64,000 bases of DNA from Acidovorax sp. FHTAMBA (lineage in GTDB: Bacteria; Pseudomonadota; Gammaproteobacteria; Burkholderiales; Burkholderiaceae_C): positions 1,557,501 through 1,621,500 of the forward strand of contig NZ_CP152407.1 of the NCBI RefSeq assembly GCF_038958875.1, in the 5' to 3' direction. The notes under the pieces were generated by a model that saw nothing but the letters and a program-made list of their open reading frames with translations, had not been told where the DNA came from and made no database searches. The translations under genes were made by a program, and so were the position numbers. Below, piece by piece: positions 24,504 through 33,401 of this stretch (position 1 is the first letter of the stretch; every line of letters starts with the position of its first letter).

Positions 24504-25202
24504 TCAGCGTGGCTTCACGGCCCAGGTCAGGCGGTGGGTGCGCAGAAACCACAGCAGTGCGGACGCTGGCGCAATCGCTGGCGCGGGCAGGCGTCGTGCC
24601 AGTGGAGGTGCCAGCGTAACGCGGCGGGAGTGTATCTGTGCCCCGGGAAACAGGGTGCCCAGTTCGCGCAGTGGAATGCCCTGTACATCGCTGTTGGCGG
24701 GGTTGTTGACGACAAAGTCATAGACGAGAACACCGCCGCCGGGCGCAACCCATTGCCAGATCACGTCGGCCAGATGGCGGCGATAGCCCTCGTCCAGCAA
24801 GGAGCTGAATAGCGTGAACGCCATCACGGCATCCTGGCTGGCGGGCTGCACCGGGGCCAGGGCGGCATCCCCTTCGACAATGGCCACGCCTGCTGGCAGC
24901 GAGGCGCGCGCTGCGGCGGCACGCTCGGGTAAAAGCTCCAGGCCCGTCAGGCAAGCGGGCGTGGCGCCCAGCCGCACCAGATCGTGCAGATTGCCCGCGC
25001 TTCCGCAGCCGACCTCCAGCATGGGCCGCTGGGCCAGGCTGCTCCAGCCGTGGGCTTGCCAGATGCGTGCCATGGCGCGCAGGCGCTCCTGCTGCGCCTG
25101 CAGCGCCGCAGCGTTGGCATACAGGCTGTAGCGCGCTTCGTCGGCCGCTGCATCACGCCGGGCGTAGCGAGCCTTGACGGCCAGGGGTTCGTTGTCGGTC
25201 AT
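24504..25202 (-). CDS. Class I SAM-dependent methyltransferase
   Basis: The 232-residue protein has SAM motif I MLEVGCGSAGNL (61-72), an acidic residue after strand 2 (LTGLELLPERAA) and a motif near residues 118-130 (QDAVMAFTLFSSLLD). It is soluble and has normal length for small-molecule or glycan methyltransferases. The ATG overlaps the stop of the upstream glycosyltransferase by 4 bp (ATGA). It may methylate a sugar in the cassette's product, perhaps a chain-terminating step, but the substrate is not known. Confidence 0.85.
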   Translation of the reverse strand: MTDNEPLAVKARYARRDAAADEARYSLYANAAALQAQQERLRAMARIWQAHGWSSLAQRPMLEVGCGSAGNLHDLVRLGATPACLTGLELLPERAAAARASLPAGVAIVEGDAALAPVQPASQDAVMAFTLFSSLLDEGYRRHLADVIWQWVAPGGGVLVYDFVVNNPANSDVQGIPLRELGTLFPGAQIHSRRVTLAPPLARRLPAPAIAPASALLWFLRTHRLTWAVKPR

Positions 25203-26230
25203 CGCGTGATGCGTGCAAAGTCAGATGAAGGCGCGCGCGAGCGTGCAATGTCCCATAGCCCGCGCCAGGTGCCCAGGCCGTAGCCCACATGAAACGCGGC
25301 AATCGTCGCCGGGAGGCGGGGCAGCAGCCCCCAGTTGCGTGCCGACCGGACTGCCGCCACCGATGCCGCCAGAAGATACCCTGCGTAGGCGATGCCCAGT
25401 GCGGCCAAGGGCCCAGCGGACCACGGCGAGGCAGCGGAGGCTCCCACTGCTGCGGCCACAAAAGCTGCGGGCACCAGTTGTCGCACGGAGCCCGGCTGCC
25501 CATGTTTGCGCATCACAAAAGGCCGCCAGTAGCCATATTGCCGTTGTTGCGCGAACAGGTGCCTGAGCGAATTGCGCGGGTGGTAGGTGGAATGGATGCG
25601 GCTGCTCTGCCAGATGCGTGCACCCCCCAGGCGCATGCGCAGGTTGTGCTCGTCGTCCTGGTTGCGCACCAGCGTTTCGTCAAACAGCCCGAATCGGTCA
25701 AACACGCTGCGGGGCCAGCAGCCCAGGTAGACGGTATCCACCTCGCCTTCGTACTGCACATCGCGCGACCGTGCGCCGCCCACCACCCAGCGGCACTGGA
25801 AGGCTGCGGCTATGGCGGCCCCGGTGGGGCCCGTTCCTTGGGCGACCCAGGGGCCGCCCACGTTGTCGGCCCCGGTGCGCCCGAGCGCACCGACGCACTG
25901 CGCAAGGTAGTCGGGGGCAAACTGGCTGTGCACGTCCATGCGGGCTATGGTGCCGCCCCGTGCTCGGGCAATGCAGGCGTTGAGTCCGGTGGAGACAATG
26001 CGGCCGGGGTTGTCCACCAGCACGAGCCTGGGGTCTGCAGCACAGTGCTGCATCAGGTGTTCGCGCGTGCCGTCATCGCTGTCACCGTCTGCAATCAGCA
26101 CTTCCATGCGCCAGCCCGCCGGGAGTTGCTGGCGAAGGGCGGAATCGCAGAACGCATCGATGTGCTGGCGCTCGTTGCGGCACGGCACGATCACGCTGAT
26201 CAGGTTGTCCAATTCAAGGCCTTGGGGCAT
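25199..26230 (-). CDS. Family 2 glycosyltransferase, ExoA-like
   Basis: The 343-residue protein has a GT-A domain starting ISVIVPCRNERQHI (about 11-24), a metal-binding DVH at Asp99 (ARMDVHSQF), the VRNQDDEHNLRMR acceptor motif and two C-terminal hydrophobic segments (about 255-300). This pattern resembles ExoA-type membrane-associated glycosyltransferases. ATG 26230 is used; a TTG three codons earlier overlaps the previous stop. It probably adds a sugar to the lipid-linked intermediate on the cytoplasmic face. Confidence 0.9.
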   Translation of the reverse strand: MPQGLELDNLISVIVPCRNERQHIDAFCDSALRQQLPAGWRMEVLIADGDSDDGTREHLMQHCAADPRLVLVDNPGRIVSTGLNACIARARGGTIARMDVHSQFAPDYLAQCVGALGRTGADNVGGPWVAQGTGPTGAAIAAAFQCRWVVGGARSRDVQYEGEVDTVYLGCWPRSVFDRFGLFDETLVRNQDDEHNLRMRLGGARIWQSSRIHSTYHPRNSLRHLFAQQRQYGYWRPFVMRKHGQPGSVRQLVPAAFVAAAVGASAASPWSAGPLAALGIAYAGYLLAASVAAVRSARNWGLLPRLPATIAAFHVGYGLGTWRGLWDIARSRAPSSDFARITR

Positions 26231-26235
26231 GGGGT

Positions 26236-27291
26236 TCAAGGTGTACGGAGCAGTTGCTGGTACAGCGCGTGCATGCGGTTCATTTGCACCGCGCGGTCGC
26301 CGTCTTGCGCTATGCGGGCAGCATTTTGCAGCCCGGCTTGTTCCGCGATGGCGTCATTGGCAATCAGGGCTTCGAGCCGGGCGGCGAGCGCTGTGGCATC
26401 TCCGGCTGCAACCAGCCACTCAGCGTCGATCCAGTGCCGGTTGGCCTGCAGTTCGCTGGCCACCACGGCGAGGCCGCACGCCATGCTCTCCAGCATGGCG
26501 ACCGATGTGGCATCGCTGCTGGGCACCGACACAGATATCTTGCTTTCGCCCAGTACCCGGGTCATGCCAGCGTCATCGAGTCGGCCGTGGAACTGCACCT
26601 TGTTGTCCAGCTGCGCCGTGTGCACCTGGCTGCGCAGGGCACCTTCCAGACTGCCTCCGCCGAGCAGGTGCAAGCGCAGATCGGCGCCCGGCAATCGCGC
26701 CTGCAGCAGGGCGAACGCTTCGATGATGGTGTCGATGTTGTAGTTGGGTTCCCAGGCGCGCAGGCTCACCAGCTGGCTGCCTTGCTTGTGACCCCAGGGA
26801 ACGGGGTGGAAGCGTTGCAGTTCCACACCCCAATGGATTTCCTCGGCGGCGCCGGGCGGGCGGAAGTCTGCCACCGCGCTCATCAGGCTCGCTGAGTCGC
26901 CCGTGATGAGGTCGGCCTGGCGCAGTATCCAGCCGGTCAGCCAGCGCATCCAGGCGCTTTTGCCTGGGGTCACCAACAGGTCGCTGCCCCAGGCGGTCAT
27001 CACCAGCGGATGTTTGCCGCAACGTGCGGCCAGATAGCCGTAGGAGGTGACGTAATGGGCATGCAGGAGGTCAGGAGCCAGTTCGGCCACGTGGCGCCTC
27101 GTTTCCCGTACACGGAGCAGCCAGTCCAGCGATCGGTGCACAGGCCGGATGGCCCGCACCGTGACGCCATCGATGGACGCGGGGCGGGCCGTGATCAGCG
27201 AAACGCGGTAGCCACGCTGGAGCATCTCCCGCGCCCACCGCTGGATATGGGGGCTGGTGGCATCGCCCAGCAGGCACAGGTGTGTGGCCAT
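26236..27291 (-). CDS. Family 4-type (GT-B) glycosyltransferase
   Basis: The 351-residue protein starts MATHLCLLGDATSPHIQRWA, has an N-terminal donor-side fold with DLLHAHYVTSYGYLAA, and the C-terminal E-x7-E type region VSVPSSDATSVAMLESMACGLAVVASE (about 257-283). This is the GT4 (glycosyl transferases group 1) layout. The ATG at 27291 lies 1 bp after the acetyltransferase stop. It likely extends the lipid-linked glycan; donor and linkage are unknown. Confidence 0.9.
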   Translation of the reverse strand: MATHLCLLGDATSPHIQRWAREMLQRGYRVSLITARPASIDGVTVRAIRPVHRSLDWLLRVRETRRHVAELAPDLLHAHYVTSYGYLAARCGKHPLVMTAWGSDLLVTPGKSAWMRWLTGWILRQADLITGDSASLMSAVADFRPPGAAEEIHWGVELQRFHPVPWGHKQGSQLVSLRAWEPNYNIDTIIEAFALLQARLPGADLRLHLLGGGSLEGALRSQVHTAQLDNKVQFHGRLDDAGMTRVLGESKISVSVPSSDATSVAMLESMACGLAVVASELQANRHWIDAEWLVAAGDATALAARLEALIANDAIAEQAGLQNAARIAQDGDRAVQMNRMHALYQQLLRTP

Positions 27292-27292
27292 G

Positions 27293-27871
27293 TCAGCTTG
27301 CCCGTGTCCAGGATTCGTAGTGTGGGCGCAGTTCCGGATGCTGCAACAGCAGGCGCTCATCCTGCTCGCGCACATCGCCAATCTGGCGCGCGGGGGCCCC
27401 TGCCATGATGGCGAAGTCGGGCACTTCGCCGCGCACCTGCGCGTAGGCACACACCACCACCCCCTTGCCGATGCGTGTACCCGCTTCGATCAGGCTGTGG
27501 GGTCCGATGAAGGTGTAGGCGCCGATCTCCACAGGAGCGCTGATGTAGGCAGGCTTGGGGCCGTCGTGGACTGCGTAGCTGCTGCCCAGAAGGCGAATGG
27601 CGCGGTGGGAGCTGTGGGTGACGATGCTGACGAAGTTGGTGATCTGGACCCCTTGCCCAATCTGCAGGCCTGCCGTGGCGTCGATGAAGTTGAATTGCCC
27701 AATGAACACGTGGTCGGAAAGCCGCAGCCCCTCGGCGCCTTCGATGCAGGTGCTGGGGGCAATGCGGGTGTGGGGCAGGCTGCGGCCCAGGTGGTCGCTT
27801 TCCCCGAACACCATGCGGTAGAACAGCGCCTGCCACAGGCGGCGGCGCCAGCGGTTAAGCACGGCTCTCAT
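27293..27871 (-). CDS. Hexapeptide-repeat acetyltransferase (WbbJ/WcaF type)
   Basis: The 192-residue protein shows left-handed beta-helix hexapeptide repeats (IGQFNFIDATAGLQIGQGVQI, VEIGAYTFIGPHSLIEAGTRIGKGVVV) and catalytic His in THSSHRA, ending AGAPARQIGDVRE. It likely acetylates a sugar hydroxyl or amino group using acetyl-CoA. It lacks the Rossmann-like N-terminal domain of PglD. The ATG at 27871 overlaps the end of the flippase gene by 17 bp. Confidence 0.88.
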   Translation of the reverse strand: MRAVLNRWRRRLWQALFYRMVFGESDHLGRSLPHTRIAPSTCIEGAEGLRLSDHVFIGQFNFIDATAGLQIGQGVQITNFVSIVTHSSHRAIRLLGSSYAVHDGPKPAYISAPVEIGAYTFIGPHSLIEAGTRIGKGVVVCAYAQVRGEVPDFAIMAGAPARQIGDVREQDERLLLQHPELRPHYESWTRAS

Positions 27872-29087
27872 GTGGGATGTCCTTCCAGTTTGCCAACGCC
27901 CAGAAATAGTAGGCAAAGTAGGCCAGCATGCTCGCTGACACGCCCCATCCGGCGCCGGTCAGCCCGCCCAGATGGAGGCCCAGCAGCAGGCCCGCAAAAA
28001 ACAGGCATTGTCCAATCAAGGCCAGGCGCAGCGCCCAGGCCTGTGCACCCCAGGCCATGGTGACCACCGCGAGGGGCGATGCCATGAAATGCACGGCGAT
28101 GTACGGCGCAATGGCCCGGGCCAGTTCCCCGGTCTGCGCCCATTGGGTGCCAAAGGCCAGGGAAAAGATGTCCGGGCCCCAGACAAGCAGTACCGCCGCC
28201 AGCGGGCAGGCTAGGGCGGCCAGCCCCAGCATGGCCTGGCGCACCAGGGTGCGCGCTTCGTTGGGGCTCTGCGCCTTCAGAAGGCGGGGGTACAGGGTTT
28301 GCGACAAGGCCCCGCCGATGAGGGTCGCAGGGGCCTTGAGGTAGCGCAGCGCCAGCGCCCAGAACCCCGCTGCGGCGTCTCCGGTCCAGGCCGCCACCAG
28401 CACCAAAGTCAGGGTGTCCTGCAGCGCCCCCATGAAAGCGTGGGGTGTGTTGAGCAACGGAAAGTCCCGGTGCTGTTGGGCCATGGACCGGAGTGTGGCC
28501 AACGGCTGGCGCCACAGACCCACCCAGCCACCCGCAGGGGCAGGCCTCGCCAGTATCCATGCCGCACCCAGGCTGGCCAATGTGGCGCCCAGCACCAGAC
28601 CCAGCGGGCCGGTCTTCATGAATCCGAACAGCAATTGCAGGATGGCGCCACCGCCTTGCTGCAGCAGCCTGGCCGCCGACAGCAGGCCAAAGCGCTGTGA
28701 CCGAGTTGCCCACAGGGTGAGCCATTGCACAGCGCCGCCTGCGAACACTGCCAATGGCAGCGCCCACACCATCGGCATGCCGCGCCACAGCACGAGCACG
28801 GCCGCGGCTGCAGCAGATGCCGTGGTGACAGCGAGCAAGATGCGCGCGCACAACGCCATGAGCTGGGCGGCGCGCGGCTCGGTGCTTTCGAGGGGGAGCG
28901 CGAATTCATAGCGCGCACAGCCCACCACCGCCAGGTTGGTGGCCAGCGCCCACAGCAGTGCAAACTGTCCGAAGTCCTCAGGGCTGTAGAGGCGTGTGAG
29001 TGCCGGGCCCAGCACCAGTGGGATGGCGTGGGCTGCAACGCTGCCCGTGAGCAGGGTCAGCGTTGCCCGTACAAGTCCCGACTTCAT
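27855..29087 (-). CDS. Wzx-like polysaccharide flippase
   Basis: The 410-residue protein is almost wholly hydrophobic with about 10-12 membrane helices and starts MKSGLVRATLTLLTGSVAAHAIPLVLGPALTRLYSPEDFGQFAL, the usual opening of Wzx/MATE-related exporters with LTRLYSPEDFG after helix 1. It should flip the undecaprenyl-linked glycan to the periplasm. ATG 29087 overlaps the dehydratase stop by 4 bp. No Wzy polymerase or ligase gene lies in the cassette. Confidence 0.88.
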   Translation of the reverse strand: MKSGLVRATLTLLTGSVAAHAIPLVLGPALTRLYSPEDFGQFALLWALATNLAVVGCARYEFALPLESTEPRAAQLMALCARILLAVTTASAAAAAVLVLWRGMPMVWALPLAVFAGGAVQWLTLWATRSQRFGLLSAARLLQQGGGAILQLLFGFMKTGPLGLVLGATLASLGAAWILARPAPAGGWVGLWRQPLATLRSMAQQHRDFPLLNTPHAFMGALQDTLTLVLVAAWTGDAAAGFWALALRYLKAPATLIGGALSQTLYPRLLKAQSPNEARTLVRQAMLGLAALACPLAAVLLVWGPDIFSLAFGTQWAQTGELARAIAPYIAVHFMASPLAVVTMAWGAQAWALRLALIGQCLFFAGLLLGLHLGGLTGAGWGVSASMLAYFAYYFWALANWKDIPHESRA

Positions 29088-30997
29088 GGCAGTACGGGTT
29101 GCGTTTCGGGGTGGTAGCCAGGCACCAGCTGTCGCAGCAGAGCGGTCATGGCGATGGGGTCGCCCGCATGGGCTGCCTTCTGCAATGCCTGGAGCAAGGT
29201 CTGCAATTCCTCCCACGGGCGATACTCTTCACGTGCCCGCAGGATGCGGGGGTGGTCGGTAGGGAAGGGATTGTCTCCAATCAGCAGTTCCTCGAAAAGT
29301 TTTTCACCCGGGCGCAGCCCGGTGAAAACGATTTCGATGTCTCCTTCGGGGTGCAGATCGTCGCGCACCGTCAATCCCGACAGGGCCACCATGCGCTCTG
29401 CCAATTCCACAATCTGCAGCGGCTCGCCCATGTCCAGCAGGAACACGTCGCCCCCCTCGGCCATCGCCCCTGCCTGCAGTACCAGCTGGGCGGCTTCGGC
29501 AATGGTCATGAAGTAGCGCGTGACGTCCGGGTGCGTCACGGTCAGGGGGCCGCCAGCCGCGATCTGCTTGCGAAACAGCGGTATCACGCTGCCACTGGAA
29601 CCCAGCACATTGCCAAAGCGCACCATCGACAGGCGGGTGGGGCATGCCCAGGCGGGTGAGCTGTCGGCAAGCTGCGGGAAAGGCGCGCGGGGCGACGCTG
29701 CAATCGCTTGCAGCACCATCTCTGCCACACGTTTGGTGGCGCCCATGATGTTGGTCGGGCGCACGGCCTTGTCGGTGGAAATCAGCACGAAATGGCGGGC
29801 TCCGCACTCCAGCGCCACCTGCACCATGTTCAGGGTGCCAAACACGTTGTTCAGAATGCCCTCGCCCGCGTTGGCCTCCACCATGGGCACATGCTTGTAG
29901 GCGGCCGCATGGTAGATGGAGGTGGGGCGGTATTGCCGGCAGATGTCGGCCATGCGCTCGGGGTGCGTGACGCTGGCGAGCAGGGGCACCAGGGCACACG
30001 CATGCCCGCCCTGCTGCGCCAGGGCTTCCAGTTCGTGGTGGATGGAGTACAGCGCGTATTCGCTGTGGTCCACCAGCAGCAACTGGCGCGGGCCCTCGCG
30101 CACGATCTGGCGGCACAGCTCGCTGCCAATGCTGCCGCCCGCCCCGGTCACCAGCACCACGGTGCCCGCCAGGTTGCGCCCCAGGAGTCCCGGGTCCGGC
30201 GCCACCGGCTCGCGGCCCAGCAGGTCTTCGATCTCAAGGTCCTGAAAATCCGTGACCGTGACCCGACCGCTGGCCAGGTCTGACAGTCCGGGCAGTGTGC
30301 GTATGCGCACGGGCAGCTCGCGCAGGCTCTCGATGATCTGCCGCCGCCGCTCGCGCGTGCTGCTGGGCAACGCCAGCAGCACGTCGGTGATGCCGAGGCG
30401 CCGCACCACCTCGGGCAGTGCCCGCGGGGCATGTACGCGCACGCCGTTGATGCTGCGCCCGATCTTGCTGGCGTCGTCGTCCACAAAGCCCCTGAGCTGG
30501 TACTGGTGCATGCCGCCCAGCCCCGCCGCAGTCTGCGCACCTGCGCTGCCGGCGCCGTAGATCAGCAGACGGTACGGTGCGTGGCGGCTGCGCCCCGCCA
30601 GCGCCAGCCACCCCAGCGCACGGCTGGCACCCACCAGAAGCATGAACAGCAGGGGCTGGAGGATGCCCACGCTGCGGGGCACGCCCTCCCACTGGGCGGC
30701 CAGCAGGCAGCCCAGCAACAGGGCGCCGTAGATGGCCACGGCCTTGCCCGTGGTGATGAGCGCCGTGATCCCCGTGTAGCGGAAGATGGCCCGGTACAGC
30801 CCCAGCCTGGCAAAAATCGGGAAGGCCAGCGCCGGTGCCAGCGCATATGCCAGCCACTGCAGCCCCTCGGGCCAGTGGGGCGTCTCCAGCCGCAGCGTGA
30901 AGGCCAGCCACATTGCGATGAGGCCCAGGCAGATGTCCATGGCCACCACCACCAGACGCTTGGCGGCGCGCGACCAGCCCAGGATGCGGTTCAGCAT
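29084..30997 (-). CDS. Membrane-bound nucleotide-sugar 4,6-dehydratase (WbpM/PglF/FlaA1-like)
   Basis: The 637-residue protein has four N-terminal membrane helices (about 18-132), a first nucleotide-binding fold (YGAGSAGAQ, 148-156) and an extended SDR domain with TGAGGSIGSE (284-293). The catalytic set is Thr408 (STDKA), Met418 and Lys422 (NIMGATKR), with Met in place of Tyr, as in WbpM and PglF that convert UDP-GlcNAc to a 4-keto-6-deoxy sugar. ATG 30997 is chosen. It is the first gene of the glycan cassette. Confidence 0.94.
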   Translation of the reverse strand: MLNRILGWSRAAKRLVVVAMDICLGLIAMWLAFTLRLETPHWPEGLQWLAYALAPALAFPIFARLGLYRAIFRYTGITALITTGKAVAIYGALLLGCLLAAQWEGVPRSVGILQPLLFMLLVGASRALGWLALAGRSRHAPYRLLIYGAGSAGAQTAAGLGGMHQYQLRGFVDDDASKIGRSINGVRVHAPRALPEVVRRLGITDVLLALPSSTRERRRQIIESLRELPVRIRTLPGLSDLASGRVTVTDFQDLEIEDLLGREPVAPDPGLLGRNLAGTVVLVTGAGGSIGSELCRQIVREGPRQLLLVDHSEYALYSIHHELEALAQQGGHACALVPLLASVTHPERMADICRQYRPTSIYHAAAYKHVPMVEANAGEGILNNVFGTLNMVQVALECGARHFVLISTDKAVRPTNIMGATKRVAEMVLQAIAASPRAPFPQLADSSPAWACPTRLSMVRFGNVLGSSGSVIPLFRKQIAAGGPLTVTHPDVTRYFMTIAEAAQLVLQAGAMAEGGDVFLLDMGEPLQIVELAERMVALSGLTVRDDLHPEGDIEIVFTGLRPGEKLFEELLIGDNPFPTDHPRILRAREEYRPWEELQTLLQALQKAAHAGDPIAMTALLRQLVPGYHPETQPVLP

Positions 30998-31037
30998 GGG
31001 CAAAGGGGAGAAGTGAGGGTGACGGCAGTCCGGCGGC

Positions 31038-31679
31038 TCATTGCGTGGGGGCGATTCCGGTCCGTTCCAGCACATCGGCCACCAGTTCCAGCCGCACGAG
31101 CGGGTTGTCCAGCTCCATCAGGCGCTGCTTGAGTTCCAGGGGCACTGGCAACAGCTCGCACCAGCGGTTGGCCACCCAGCCGCAGTCGCCCAGCTGGGCT
31201 GCCGTGGGTGCCACCACGCCGGGTGCGTGCGGGTCGCGCTGCTTCAGGGTGTGCAGCACCTGGGCGAGCGCCGAAGAAGCCGTTTTGAGGTCGTCCGGTA
31301 CCGGCACGGCCAGATCCTGGTCAAGGAGATCCACATCGGCAATCCACAGGCCATGGGGCAGGTGGCTGCGCCGGGTGATGCGAAAGCGCTGGCTGCCTCG
31401 GCACAGCAGGGTGATCAGGCCGGGCTGGGGCGTGTCGATCTGCTCGATGACGGCCAGGGTGCCCACATCGTTGAACTGTTCTTCGGGGGCGCCTGCCTGG
31501 CGCACCTCGCGGCCTTGCGTGAGGGCCACCACGCCAAACGGCGCGCCCGCCTGGTGGCATTTGCGCACCATGTCCAGATAGCGCACCTCGAACACGCGCA
31601 GCGCCAGCAGGCCGCCGGGGAACAGCACGGAGCCGAGGGGAAAAAGGGGCAGGGATGACAGGGTGAGGGCTTGTGTCAT
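31038..31679 (-). CDS. LON-substrate-binding-domain protein
   Basis: The 213-residue protein consists of a Lon N-terminal-like domain: LPLFPLGSVLFPGGLLALRVFEVRYLDMV (about 11-39), FGVVALTQG and RFRITRRS. No ATPase or protease domain follows, so it is a stand-alone YcaL/PUA-like LON protein of unknown function. ATG 31679 gives the family N-terminus. It ends 40 bp before the dehydratase start on the same strand and diverges from yggT with a 79-bp gap. Confidence 0.9.
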   Translation of the reverse strand: MTQALTLSSLPLFPLGSVLFPGGLLALRVFEVRYLDMVRKCHQAGAPFGVVALTQGREVRQAGAPEEQFNDVGTLAVIEQIDTPQPGLITLLCRGSQRFRITRRSHLPHGLWIADVDLLDQDLAVPVPDDLKTASSALAQVLHTLKQRDPHAPGVVAPTAAQLGDCGWVANRWCELLPVPLELKQRLMELDNPLVRLELVADVLERTGIAPTQ

Positions 31680-31758
31680 GGAGAGGGTGACGCCTTGGCC
31701 CGCTATCATCCCATGGCACAGCCTGCTTTCGCGGCGGCGCCTTATTTTTGTCTCGCCC

Positions 31759-32307
31759 ATGCTCTACCAGATCGCTTCTTTCCTGCTCGATGTTGTGGGG
31801 GGGCTCCTCACCGGGGCCTGCCTGCTCAGGCTGTACATGCAGTGGCAGCGGATACCGTTTTCCAACCCCGTCGGCGGGCTGGTGTTTGCGCTGACGGACT
31901 GGCTCATCATGCCGCTGCGCCGTGTGATCCCGCCCGTGGGGCGCTGGGATGTGTCGAGCCTGGTGGCCGCGGCGCTGCTGCAGCTGGCCCAGTATTTCTT
32001 GCTGACCCTGCTGCTCGGCGCCGCGTCGGCATGGGCCTGGCTGCCATGGCTGGCGTTGTTCGGGCTGGCGCGGGTGGCGGTGTCGGGGCTGATCGGCCTG
32101 TTGATCGTTTACGCCGTGATGTCGTGGGTGCAGGCGCGGTCACCCTTGGCCGATGTGATTGCCCGGCTGTGCGAGCCCGTCCTGCGGCCGTTTCGCCGCA
32201 TCATCCCGCTGGTGGGCGGCATCGACCTGTCGCCGCTGGCCGTGCTGGTGTTGCTGCAGGTGGCCATGATCGTGCTGGGTCATCTGCAGGCCAGCGTCAT
32301 GCGCTGA
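31759..32307 (+). CDS. yggT: YggT-family membrane protein
   Basis: The 182-residue protein has about four to five membrane helices and two YGGT repeats, seen as FSNPVGGLVFALTDWLIMPLRRVIPP (about 35-60) and LADVIARLCEPVLRPFRRIIPLVGGIDLSPL (about 131-161). The family is linked to cell division or envelope integrity, including plastid/cyanobacterial CCB3-like proteins; biochemical role is unclear. ATG 31759 gives a start MLYQIASFLLDVV. It is alone on this strand and faces accD convergently. Confidence 0.88.
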   Translation: MLYQIASFLLDVVGGLLTGACLLRLYMQWQRIPFSNPVGGLVFALTDWLIMPLRRVIPPVGRWDVSSLVAAALLQLAQYFLLTLLLGAASAWAWLPWLALFGLARVAVSGLIGLLIVYAVMSWVQARSPLADVIARLCEPVLRPFRRIIPLVGGIDLSPLAVLVLLQVAMIVLGHLQASVMR

Positions 32308-32317
32308 TCTGAAAATA

Positions 32318-32386
32318 TCATTCAAATTGGCCTCCAGCGCTTGTCCATCAAGCGCCGGCAGCTACTAAAAATGTAGCATTTGAATG
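32318..32386 (-). repeat. Dispersed palindromic repeat, copy D, with GCTAC hairpin module
   Basis: Read on the minus strand: ATGCTACATTTTTAGTAGCT, then GCCGGCGCTTGATGGACAAGC, then GCTGGAGGCCAATTTGAATGA, split here for clarity. GCTAC (32361-32365) pairs with GTAGC (32373-32377). It fills most of the convergent yggT-accD gap and could end transcripts on both strands. It has the same architecture as the degenerate copy in era. Confidence 0.88.
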
Positions 32387-32414
32387 CCGCGGGCCGCGCG
32401 GCAAGCCAGGTTTG

Positions 32415-33287
32415 TTACATCACCGCATCGGCCGGCAAACGCTGCAGAATCGCCAGGCTGCTGGCCACGGTGTTGCGCAGTTCGCGGCGGTCGCAGATGA
32501 AGTCGACCGCACCCTTGGTCTGCAGGAACTCGGCACGCTGGAAGCCTTCGGGCAGGGTCACGCGCACCGTGGATTCGATCACGCGCGGGCCGGCAAAGCC
32601 GATCAGTGCCTTGGGCTCGGCGATCACGATGTCGCCTACAAATGCAAAACCTGCGCTCACGCCGCCCATGGTGGGGTCGGTCAGCACGCTGATGTAGGGC
32701 AGGCCCTTCTTGGCCAGGCGGGTCAGCGCTGCGTTGGTCTTGGCCATTTGCATCAGTGACAGCAAACCTTCCTGCATGCGTGCGCCGCCGGTGGCGGTAA
32801 AGCAGATGAAGGGCACCTTCTGCTCGATGGCGGTCTCCACGCCGCGCACAAAACGCTCGCCCACCACGGAGCCCATGGAGCCGCCCATGAAGTCAAACTC
32901 GAAGCACGCTGCCACCACGTTGATGCTCTTGACCGCGCCGCCCATGACGATGAGGGCATCGGTCTCGCCGGTGTTCTCCAGGGCTTCTTTCAGGCGCTCG
33001 GGGTATTTGCGGCTGTCCTTGAACTTGAGGGCATCCACCGGCAGCACTTCCTGGCCGATCTCGTAGCGGCCCTCGGCATCCAGAAAGGCGTCCAGCCGCG
33101 CGCGGGCGCCAATGCGGTGGTGGTGGCTGCAGGTGGGGCACACGTTCTGGTTGTGCTCCAGGTCGGCCTTGTACAGCACGGTTTCGCAGCTCGGGCACTT
33201 GATCCACAGCCCTTCCGGCACCTGGCGGCGCTCGGTGGGGTCGGTTTGCTGGATCTTGGAGGGCAGAAGTTTTTCGAGCCAGGACAT
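32415..33287 (-). CDS. accD: Acetyl-CoA carboxylase carboxyltransferase beta subunit
   Basis: AccD with AccA transfers CO2 from carboxybiotin to acetyl-CoA to form malonyl-CoA. The 290-residue protein has the N-terminal zinc ribbon Cys31, Cys34, Cys50, Cys53 (CPSC...CPTC) and the crotonase-like core (GGSMGSVVGERF, ATGGARMQEG, DPTMGGVSAGFAFVGD). AGGAG precedes the ATG at 33287. It follows trpA by 114 bp on the same strand, a conserved arrangement. Confidence 0.97.
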   Translation of the reverse strand: MSWLEKLLPSKIQQTDPTERRQVPEGLWIKCPSCETVLYKADLEHNQNVCPTCSHHHRIGARARLDAFLDAEGRYEIGQEVLPVDALKFKDSRKYPERLKEALENTGETDALIVMGGAVKSINVVAACFEFDFMGGSMGSVVGERFVRGVETAIEQKVPFICFTATGGARMQEGLLSLMQMAKTNAALTRLAKKGLPYISVLTDPTMGGVSAGFAFVGDIVIAEPKALIGFAGPRVIESTVRVTLPEGFQRAEFLQTKGAVDFICDRRELRNTVASSLAILQRLPADAVM

Positions 33288-33401
33288 GGTGTTCTCCTCT
33301 TCAGTGGCTCGGCCTGCCTGGGCGCTGGGGGCAAGCCGGATTGAATTTGTGGCGCGCCACGCCCCAGTGGGTGGGCTGGCGCGCCGGGCTGCATTATGCG
33401 A

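Noticed and set aside
22671..31000. Horizontally acquired island at the glycan cassette
   Set aside because: No tRNA, integrase, IS or clear drop in GC at its borders; codon use looks like the neighbours by eye.
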